NCBI RefSeq assembly: GCF_018861025.1 | Contig: NZ_JAHKQH010000028.1 | Span: forward strand, 1 to 51,472 | DNA: 51,472 nucleotides | Origin: Psychrosphaera sp. B3R10 | GTDB lineage: Bacteria; Pseudomonadota; Gammaproteobacteria; Enterobacterales; Alteromonadaceae | Reading direction: 5' to 3' | In this document: positions 40,455 to 47,883 of the stretch, piece after piece | Numbering within the stretch: the stretch's first letter is position 1 | How the letters are laid out: every line of letters starts with the position of its first letter | The notes under the pieces: generated by a model | The model's database searches: none | Seen by the model: the letters and a program-made list of their open reading frames with translations, nothing else | What the model was told of the DNA's origin: nothing | Program-made: the position numbers and the translations under genes

Positions 40455-43445
40455 TTAGAAGAATTTATATTTCATCGTTAATGAATAAACTCGACCCGCA
40501 AATTTTGTTGCGCGTGGTTGCCATTCATTGTTTTGATATTCTTCATACAAGGTATCAGTTAAGTTATACGCTTTGAAACTCACACTTAAATCGTCAGTAA
40601 AGTTATAATAAGCAGAAGCATCTAAGCGGCCCGCGGCTTTCACACTGCGGTCACTAGAACCATTGGCTGTGCCAGTCGTTCTTAAGTCATATGCAGTACG
40701 GTAGTTATATGCAAAACGTAGCCCGTAGTTGTCTTGCTCATAATAAGCGATTGCATTGTATGACTCATCAGAGATACCAGGAACACGTGCTTCGTCGCTT
40801 TCATCTTGAGACGTACTTGAATAGTTAAGTACCCCACCTAATCCATTAAAAGGGTAAGGTAGAAAATCTAAGTTCTGTTGGATAGCTAACTCATAACCAC
40901 TTACAGAAATTGTATCTTCAATGTTAATCAAGCCGTTCATTCGAACTTCGTCACCAGCTTCGAGCAATGTTGGGTCAGACAAACTGTCGTTACCATCGGT
41001 GATACATGTACCGTCGGCTTGTTGTGATAACGCACCTAGATTTACGCCAGTACCTTCCAACGAAGCGCTGTCACAAAGTCCTTCGCTATCAAATAGATTA
41101 GAGATTTCTTTGTTGAAAAAAGCTAACGTAATTGCACTGCCCTCACGGTTATACCACTCAAGTGACAAATCGTATGAATCAGCTTCAAATGGCTTGATGC
41201 CAACACCTGGTAGTCCAACTGTCGCTAGTCCAGGAATATATGTAAATTTCGCTGAAGGGTTAGCTGAACGTAGATCAGGTCGAACTAGACTCTTGTTATA
41301 AGCCATACGAAGCATAAACTCTTCATCTTCGTCGAGGTTAACCGCAAAGTTTGCACTTGGTAAAAAGTGGCTATAATCGTCTGGGTAAACACCTTCGTCT
41401 AGGTTATTAATATCACCTTGACCTGCTAATGGCGCTCTTGATTCAGTAGAAGAATCAACAAAACGTCCACCTACATTACCAGTAATAAATCTATCACCTA
41501 AGTCCACTTCAATATTAGCCATACCGTAAAGGGCATGTGTCTCTAGTGAAGATGAATAAATTAGACCATCAGCTTGGCGACCACCACGTTGGATATAACC
41601 CATTGGCGTGTAAACTGGTAATTCACCGTCACTAGATGCACCAACATCATTAATATCGATGGTGTTTTTAAGACCTTCATTCATAGAAGCAAAGTCAAAC
41701 GAACGCCAGCCCTCTCCGGCGCTTACAAAGCCTGGCGCTAGCCCACCAAAAAATGACTCTTCTGAAGTATATGACGGGTCGGTAATAGAAGCCGATGTTA
41801 GGATGCCTGTTGGGTCGACGCCGACAGATGACCCTTTAGCATAAGTTGAATCTTGAGAAGACTCAGCGTAGCGATAACCAAACTTCACACTTGTTACAAA
41901 CGAATCGTCAAACGTATATTCTGTATTAAATTCCAACGAGTTTGCTTCATGTTCGATTTGCTCGTAGTTACCAGTTATGATCATGTACAAACCATTATCA
42001 GCTCCCACTAACGCCGTATTTGCCACTTTGTCTTTAACATTCCAATTAGCATTGTCAAAGTCCATCGCGCTATTGGCATTTTCCATATCAAAGTAAAAAT
42101 CACCGATATCGCCTTCACCTGTATAAACACGACCGTTGACGCCTGAATCATTAATTCTTGAAGACAATAATACTTCTGCACGTTGGTTAACGGCGTCTGA
42201 TAGTGTTAATTTAGCATCAACTTTCCATGCGTCACGCTGCCATTCAACATCAAACAAATACGCGTTTGATTCTTGTTTTTGAGCATCTTGACGATTATCA
42301 AAATAATAACGCGCGTTATTAAAATCGACTCCAGATAATACGTAAATTGGTTCACCATCTTTACCGACTGCTCCGGTATTTCTAGGTGGAAAATCAGACA
42401 ACGGCGTTATACCTACCGTTTTTTGATCTAAACGCATTTCAAGCTGTTCCAAACGGCTACCGTCCAGTTCTTTGCTTGTCATTATGGTATTAAATCCAAA
42501 TTTAAGTTCGTCAGTTGGTTGAAATTCAATACCACCTGAAAACGACAAACGGTCACCCGTGTTGGTTTCACTTTGCTGGCGATATTCACCAGGCATTTGG
42601 ATGATCGCATCCGCCGGTAAGTTATTAGCAGCTTTCCAATCATTTAGCGAACCGACATTGCCAGTTCCTTGATCATAATTTTGGCTTGAAATCGTGTCAT
42701 AGGCATTAATACGAATAACGTCTCGGCGGAATGTTTGTTTGGAATACGCTAAAGTAGCATTAACAGCTAATACATCTTCGATTAAATGGGTAGAACCAGA
42801 GATAACAGCTTCAGGTTCAATTGAATCCGCCAATTCTTCGTTTCTGAATCCTATTTGCGCTTTTAGATACGCCTTACGACTTAATGCACCACGCAACTGC
42901 TGGTCGACAACCCCTGCAATACCACCCTCAGGCATTTCAGCAGATAACGATTTAACTACCGTGATGCCTGAAAAAACAGATGGGTCAAAAGCACCAAATG
43001 GGTTGGCTGCACCATATGCCGATGTTGAAGTATTACGTGTTGGTGTTGCAATTGATTGGCCGTTTGCTGTTGTTAAAACAAATCCAGACGGTAAGCCACG
43101 TAAGTTAATACTTGATTCTCTTCGGTCGCCTTCTCGATTTAACTGAACACCGGCTACCGCTTGTAATGCCTCACCCATATCAAGTGCTGGCAATGAACCG
43201 ATATCATCGGCAGAAATACCATCAACAATTTGTGACGATGTTTTTTTCTCATTTAGCGCTGACTCTAAATTGCCACGAAATGAACCTTTAACTGTTATGA
43301 CTTCGATATCGTCATCTTTCGCTGTTTCTTTGTTGTTTTCTGCCGCCATAACTTGCGTGCCAAATCCACTTAGGATTAGACCAACCGCAACTGTTACCGC
43401 TTTCTTTGAAAACCTTGAACTTGAGTTTGTTCCTTTAGTCCACAT
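40455..43445 (-). CDS. TonB-dependent outer membrane receptor
   Basis: A 996-residue outer-membrane protein. The signal peptide ends in GTQVMA|AENN. A TonB-box-like IEVITVKG follows near residue 48, then the plug domain (about 60-200) with GEALQAVAGVQLNREG and SSINLRGLPSGF. The rest is a beta-barrel with alternating aromatic strands ending in YSLTMKYKFF, whose C-terminal Phe suits BAM recognition. It is of the long type found in Alteromonadales and Caulobacter carbohydrate uptake. Gene neighbours suggest import of uronate-containing oligosaccharides. A GTGG-N5-CCAAT site lies about 100 bp before the start. No SusD-like partner is present, as is usual for Proteobacteria. Confidence 0.92.
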   Translation of the reverse strand: MWTKGTNSSSRFSKKAVTVAVGLILSGFGTQVMAAENNKETAKDDDIEVITVKGSFRGNLESALNEKKTSSQIVDGISADDIGSLPALDMGEALQAVAGVQLNREGDRRESSINLRGLPSGFVLTTANGQSIATPTRNTSTSAYGAANPFGAFDPSVFSGITVVKSLSAEMPEGGIAGVVDQQLRGALSRKAYLKAQIGFRNEELADSIEPEAVISGSTHLIEDVLAVNATLAYSKQTFRRDVIRINAYDTISSQNYDQGTGNVGSLNDWKAANNLPADAIIQMPGEYRQQSETNTGDRLSFSGGIEFQPTDELKFGFNTIMTSKELDGSRLEQLEMRLDQKTVGITPLSDFPPRNTGAVGKDGEPIYVLSGVDFNNARYYFDNRQDAQKQESNAYLFDVEWQRDAWKVDAKLTLSDAVNQRAEVLLSSRINDSGVNGRVYTGEGDIGDFYFDMENANSAMDFDNANWNVKDKVANTALVGADNGLYMIITGNYEQIEHEANSLEFNTEYTFDDSFVTSVKFGYRYAESSQDSTYAKGSSVGVDPTGILTSASITDPSYTSEESFFGGLAPGFVSAGEGWRSFDFASMNEGLKNTIDINDVGASSDGELPVYTPMGYIQRGGRQADGLIYSSSLETHALYGMANIEVDLGDRFITGNVGGRFVDSSTESRAPLAGQGDINNLDEGVYPDDYSHFLPSANFAVNLDEDEEFMLRMAYNKSLVRPDLRSANPSAKFTYIPGLATVGLPGVGIKPFEADSYDLSLEWYNREGSAITLAFFNKEISNLFDSEGLCDSASLEGTGVNLGALSQQADGTCITDGNDSLSDPTLLEAGDEVRMNGLINIEDTISVSGYELAIQQNLDFLPYPFNGLGGVLNYSSTSQDESDEARVPGISDESYNAIAYYEQDNYGLRFAYNYRTAYDLRTTGTANGSSDRSVKAAGRLDASAYYNFTDDLSVSFKAYNLTDTLYEEYQNNEWQPRATKFAGRVYSLTMKYKFF

Positions 43446-43545
43446 TGAAAATCTCCCCGTTGATTTATTCTAATTATTCAATTTCAAATTGTTGTGTCGT
43501 GTTATCCACGAGATGAATATTTAAACATATTAACCTTACTGTCAA

Positions 43546-43559
43546 GTGGCCTTACCAAT
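43546..43559 (-). promoter_or_regulatory. Candidate GntR operator C (TonB receptor)
   Basis: GTGGCCTTACCAAT, written on the plus strand, lies between the kduI stop and the TonB receptor start. It is identical to site B before uxuA. It implies that the receptor has its own regulated promoter in addition to any read-through from kduI. Confidence 0.65.
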
Positions 43560-43565
43560 TATTTT

Positions 43566-44396
43566 CTATTTAATTTCACTTAGCTTCAAATGATCCATGT
43601 CAGAAAACTCCTGGTTTTCTCCACCCATTGCCCAAATAAAGGTATATGCAGCGGTTCCTACGCCACTGTGAATTGACCAGCTAGGAGATACCACCGCTGT
43701 CTCCGGTGCCATTACCATTGACTTTATTTCGGTAGGTTCACCCATCAAATGAAATACCACCTCTTCTTTTGGAACATCAAAATACATGTATATTTCAGAC
43801 CGGCGAGCATGCGTATGCGGCGGATTAGTATTCCAAACACTGCCTTCAGCAAGCTCAGTAAAGCCCATTACTAACTGACAACTGTCTGCGACTCCGGGAC
43901 AAATCGATTGATAAATGGTTCGTTCGTTACAAGTTGCAGATGCACCTAATTCAAGCTTGTTTGCTTCATCTTTAGTGACTAATTTGGTTGGTAAGCTTTG
44001 GTGCGCTGGATAACTAATTAAGTAAAACTTGGCGGGATTTGAATCCTCATTACTTTCAAAACTAATTTCAACACTGCCACGGCCAATATAAAGACTGTCT
44101 CGGTTGTTTAAGGTATAACGAGTTCCGTCAATAGTAACGGAACCTATAGCACCAATATTAATGATGCCGACTTCTCGTCGCTGACAAAAATAATCAGCGG
44201 CTAACTCTTTATATACTGGTAAATTAATTGCTTTATTTACCGGCACAACTCCGCCAACTACACCTCGGTCGATATCTGTATAAGTGATATTCAACTCACC
44301 TGTTTTGAACAAGCCGTTAACAGTGAATGAATCTTTAAGCTGTTCATTTGTCATAGTTTTATAGCGAACAATGTCCGCTGTGTGTAAATTTTTCAT
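43566..44396 (-). CDS. kduI: 5-Dehydro-4-deoxy-D-glucuronate isomerase
   Basis: A 276-residue cupin-fold protein matching KduI throughout. DIDRGVVGGVVPV, FCQRREVGIINIGA and SLYIGRGS are typical. The metal site lies in NPPHTHARRSEIYMYFD, and SPSWSIHSGVGT is the late conserved loop. It converts the 4-deoxy-hexosulose uronate released by GH105 or lyases to 2,5-diketo-3-deoxygluconate for KduD. It follows the DUF4861 gene by 41 bp on the same strand. Confidence 0.95.
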   Translation of the reverse strand: MKNLHTADIVRYKTMTNEQLKDSFTVNGLFKTGELNITYTDIDRGVVGGVVPVNKAINLPVYKELAADYFCQRREVGIINIGAIGSVTIDGTRYTLNNRDSLYIGRGSVEISFESNEDSNPAKFYLISYPAHQSLPTKLVTKDEANKLELGASATCNERTIYQSICPGVADSCQLVMGFTELAEGSVWNTNPPHTHARRSEIYMYFDVPKEEVVFHLMGEPTEIKSMVMAPETAVVSPSWSIHSGVGTAAYTFIWAMGGENQEFSDMDHLKLSEIK

Positions 44397-44437
44397 AGTA
44401 AAATACTCTTCGTTTTTTAGATCAAATTTGGGTTTAA

Positions 44438-45694
44438 TTATTGGTTTGTTAAGGTTATTGAAATGGGGGAATTTAGCATTTGAACTTCTTGTTCAAGTCG
44501 CTCAATAAAGCGCTCTTGGGTCGCACTACCATTTATGCCACCTTGCCAATCCGCCATAAAGTAGTAAGAAACCATATTGTTTTGGCTATTCAATACGACA
44601 GCTTGGTTGTCTTGGCTAATCTGTATCCCAGCGGAATTCTCTAAGCGGTCCGTTAACTTGTAGAAAACGGCTAGCCCCAAATTATCACCAGCTAAACTCT
44701 GCTTTCCATAACTGGCAATATAAGCCCAACCTTTTGAATTTATCGTTGCAGGTTGCAGTAAATCCAAGTTGTGATTTACGAACCCCGTTACCCATTTTGG
44801 TAATTCTAGAGCCGACTTTGCGACAACTTTTACTTTAGCGTCACCGTGATTCATCGAATAGCTTACAGTCGCATCTGTTGTACCTGCAGGTGTGGACCAG
44901 TTGGAAAATTGAAGCGTAAATTGCGCGGTATTGACGCCGTTTGATAACTGGACTTTAAGGTCATCAAATGCGGACATTTTTGTAAGCTGTCCTTTATGCC
45001 AATTACCAGGAGTCCCGATACCAAAAGACGCGCCAACTTTAAGGACATCCATCCCCCATTCGGATAATTCATGATAATTGGACCCATCAACGCCGACAAT
45101 TGGTAAAACCAATTTTGTCGTGGTTTTTCCAAATACATCCATCGAGCCACGGTAATCAAAGTAATAGCGGTAAGCTATCTGATTTGATTCAATACCGATA
45201 CCTTCGTATTTAAATAAGCGATCTCCGACAAAATGTTGTTCTGGTAATGTGTAATTTGTTACTGAAAAATATTGACCATCTTGCAACTTATTGTCCTTAC
45301 CCGGAGTTCCGCCGACTCTAACTGCGAGTTCAGTTTGAGTACGAATGTTAGTGTTGTTATTCGCACCAACATTCGGATTGTGATACAAAGTAACGGTACG
45401 GCTTTGGTTCGCTTCAAAATCAACTAACAGTAGGATTTCATTGGCTATTTGATCACCATTACAATCTGTAATCTGAGTCGGGATTTGACTATTATTTACA
45501 AATGCAAAAATAGACTCGATAGCAAAAGGTAGACGACTCTGTGGTAGGCATATTTCTGCATTATCACGTGTAATTGGTAAATTATTTTTCGTAATATATT
45601 CAATTTTTTGCCATTTTGACGGCCCGGATGCTATCGCTAAGCCACTGATAAAAATAGAAATTACTAACATTGTTTTATAGGTATATGACGTCAT
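44438..45694 (-). CDS. DUF4861-like exported protein
   Basis: A 418-residue protein with a signal peptide (about residues 1-22, LAIASG). The body resembles DUF4861 proteins found in marine polysaccharide loci. It shows KYEGIGIESNQIAYRYYFD, a central WGMDVLKVGASFGIG segment, and a late YYFMADWQGG. No catalytic residues can be named. The neighbouring kduI, GH105 and TonB receptor suggest a periplasmic role on uronate oligosaccharides, either binding or hydrolysis. It shares a divergent promoter with the GH105 gene, where site D lies. Confidence 0.68.
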   Translation of the reverse strand: MTSYTYKTMLVISIFISGLAIASGPSKWQKIEYITKNNLPITRDNAEICLPQSRLPFAIESIFAFVNNSQIPTQITDCNGDQIANEILLLVDFEANQSRTVTLYHNPNVGANNNTNIRTQTELAVRVGGTPGKDNKLQDGQYFSVTNYTLPEQHFVGDRLFKYEGIGIESNQIAYRYYFDYRGSMDVFGKTTTKLVLPIVGVDGSNYHELSEWGMDVLKVGASFGIGTPGNWHKGQLTKMSAFDDLKVQLSNGVNTAQFTLQFSNWSTPAGTTDATVSYSMNHGDAKVKVVAKSALELPKWVTGFVNHNLDLLQPATINSKGWAYIASYGKQSLAGDNLGLAVFYKLTDRLENSAGIQISQDNQAVVLNSQNNMVSYYFMADWQGGINGSATQERFIERLEQEVQMLNSPISITLTNQ

Positions 45695-45750
45695 TTTGTT
45701 CCTCTACCTTAGGTGTAGACATTCAATAAAAGCCAATATACACTATCAAA

Positions 45751-45764
45751 ATTGGCATTACCAC
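45751..45764 (-). promoter_or_regulatory. Candidate GntR operator D (GH105 / DUF4861)
   Basis: On the minus strand GTGGTAATGCCAAT fits GTGG-N5-CCAAT. It lies 57 bp before the DUF4861 gene and 54 bp before the GH105 start, so one bound protein could control both directions. A partly overlapping ATTACCAAT to its right may be a second half-site. Confidence 0.6.
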
Positions 45765-45817
45765 ATTACCAATAATTTATAATTTCTTTTATGAAAAGAC
45801 GTATTGAAGGGAAGAAG

Positions 45818-47095
45818 ATGAAAATAAGTAACCTAATTGGCCTGACAGCCAGCATGATAGCAAGCCTATTAACGATAGCTTCCTGTGCAGACGAACCAGC
45901 ACACATAAGTGATCCAACCCACACTAAGGTGCCTGCTCCAGTTAAATATGCAGCACCAACCACAATTGAACAGCAATTTAGTAAACAATTTTCATTGGAT
46001 AATATTCAAACAATTGCCAATCAAGTTGCTGACTATCAATTGTCTTTGTTTGATATCCGTTCAAATCAGATGCGTCCTGAGGGTCGTGCGAGTGGAATTC
46101 CCAATGGTTGGATGTACGCAACTTTGCATATTGGTCTTGAAGCATATGCTGCCGCATCTGGACAACAAGAATATGAACAAGCGGTAATAAACCTGTCTCA
46201 ACTTAATCAATGGAAGCCAGGACCAAGGCTCTACCATGCAGATGACCATGCCGTTTCGGATGTGTATCTAGAGTTATATGAAAAATATGGCTTTAAATAT
46301 CAAATCACACCGACAAAAAAAGTATTGGATGGAGTGCTAGCTGCTCAAAAGACAAATTCCCTCGTTTTTGATAACAATGACAAATACACAGAGTATTTAG
46401 ATGGTCGAAAATTTGTAGACCCAAGTTGCACTTATCGGTGGTGTTGGGCTGATGCAATCTTTATGGCACCACCTGTATGGGCACATATGGCAAAAATAAG
46501 TGGTAACAACAAATATCTCACATTTATGGACTCTGAATTTTGGGCAACAACTGAATACTTATTTGATGAAAAAGAATCACTATTTCTGAGAGATAGTCGC
46601 TACTTTGAAAGACGTGATGATGAAGGTCGAAAAATATACTGGAGTCGGGGCAACGGTTGGGTATTAGCAGGTATAGCAAGAACGCTTCGCCACTTACCAG
46701 ATGATTTTAAAAACAAATCTAAATATGAATTTCTATTTACTCGTATGAGCAAACGACTTGTCGCGCTGCAAAATGAATCGGGAAACTGGCCAAGCTCGCT
46801 ACTTGATGCATCAGATTCAGTTGCTCGAGAAACAAGTGGTACCGCACTCATAGTTTACGCTATGGCATGGGGTGTAAATAATGGTTACTTGGATAAACAA
46901 ACATATTTACCAGTAATCACTAAAGGCTGGGATGCAATCGTTTCTAATGTTCACCCATCAGGCCAAGTTGGCTGGGTTCAACAGGTTGCATTTGCCCCTG
47001 GTTCTGCCTCTAAAAATGACAGCCAATTATATGGTAGCGGCGCTGTATTATTAGCCGCAGCAGAGATCACAAATCTATTACAGTCAAGCAACTAG
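45818..47095 (+). CDS. GH105 unsaturated glucuronyl/galacturonyl hydrolase lipoprotein
   Basis: From the ATG at 45818 (AAGGGAAGAAG upstream) the protein is 425 residues with lipobox LTIASC (Cys23). An ATG 27 bases upstream is less likely. The (alpha/alpha)6 fold of GH88/GH105 shows RASGIPNGWMYATLHI, YHADDHAVSDVYLELYEKYG, WCWADAIFMAPPVWA with the probable catalytic Asp212, YWSRGNGWVLAGIARTL and ETSGTALIVYAM. It releases the 4-deoxy-uronic acid from the ends left by polysaccharide lyases. It is the first gene of a GH105-kduD-GH2 operon. Confidence 0.9.
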   Translation: MKISNLIGLTASMIASLLTIASCADEPAHISDPTHTKVPAPVKYAAPTTIEQQFSKQFSLDNIQTIANQVADYQLSLFDIRSNQMRPEGRASGIPNGWMYATLHIGLEAYAAASGQQEYEQAVINLSQLNQWKPGPRLYHADDHAVSDVYLELYEKYGFKYQITPTKKVLDGVLAAQKTNSLVFDNNDKYTEYLDGRKFVDPSCTYRWCWADAIFMAPPVWAHMAKISGNNKYLTFMDSEFWATTEYLFDEKESLFLRDSRYFERRDDEGRKIYWSRGNGWVLAGIARTLRHLPDDFKNKSKYEFLFTRMSKRLVALQNESGNWPSSLLDASDSVARETSGTALIVYAMAWGVNNGYLDKQTYLPVITKGWDAIVSNVHPSGQVGWVQQVAFAPGSASKNDSQLYGSGAVLLAAAEITNLLQSSN

Positions 47096-47098
47096 AGA

Positions 47099-47878
47099 AT
47101 GAGCATGAACCCATATATAAATTCCTTGTTTTCCGTCGAGTCTAAAGTCGCCGTTATAACTGGGGCGAGTCGAGGGCTAGGACAGTCAATGGCCATTGCA
47201 TTGGCTAAATCTGGTGCACGTGTTGTTGCTGTTGCAAGTTCAGAGCAAAGTATATTGCGCACCAAACAATTGTTGTCTGACATCGCAGGCGATCATTTGT
47301 GTCTTGGTTGCGACCAGTCAAAACCGAATGAAATTATCGATACCGTTGATGCAACAATGGAAAAATATGGTCGTATTGACATCTTGATCAACAACGCAGG
47401 GATAATAAGACGCGCCCCTGCAGTAACTCATTCTGATGAAGACTGGTTAGATGTAATTGAAACAAACCTAAATGGTGTGTTTCGATTTTGTCGTGCTGTG
47501 GGTAAACATATGTTGGCCCAAAAAAGTGGCAAAATTATTAATATTGCATCACTTTTGAGCTTTTCTGGAGGCATTACAGTTCCATCATATGCTGCAAGTA
47601 AAGGCGGTGTAGCGCAATTAACAAAAGCATTGGCCAATGAATGGGCTGATAACGGCATTCAAGTAAATGCCATTGCACCGGGTTATTTTGCTACAGATAA
47701 TACTGAGCAGCTACGCCAAGATCCAGATCGTAATGCGAGTATTACCGCCCGTATTCCAAGTGGCGAATGGGGCGAACCAGCTGATCTCAATGGAGCTACA
47801 CTCTTTTTATCAAGTAAAGCGTCAAACTATGTCAATGGCCACATTATGTTGGTTGATGGCGGTTGGATGGCGAGGTAA
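47099..47878 (+). CDS. kduD: 2-Dehydro-3-deoxy-D-gluconate 5-dehydrogenase (SDR family)
   Basis: A 259-residue short-chain dehydrogenase. TGASRGLG binds the dinucleotide, NNAGIIRR follows, and SYAASKGG provides the catalytic Tyr and Lys. The end, YVNGHIMLVDGGWMAR, and RIPSGEWGEP are typical of KduD. It interconverts 2,5-diketo-3-deoxygluconate and KDG. It starts three bases after GH105. A second ATG two codons in is possible. KduI encoded across the divergent promoter provides its substrate. Confidence 0.9.
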   Translation: MSMNPYINSLFSVESKVAVITGASRGLGQSMAIALAKSGARVVAVASSEQSILRTKQLLSDIAGDHLCLGCDQSKPNEIIDTVDATMEKYGRIDILINNAGIIRRAPAVTHSDEDWLDVIETNLNGVFRFCRAVGKHMLAQKSGKIINIASLLSFSGGITVPSYAASKGGVAQLTKALANEWADNGIQVNAIAPGYFATDNTEQLRQDPDRNASITARIPSGEWGEPADLNGATLFLSSKASNYVNGHIMLVDGGWMAR

Positions 47879-47883
47879 TCAAA

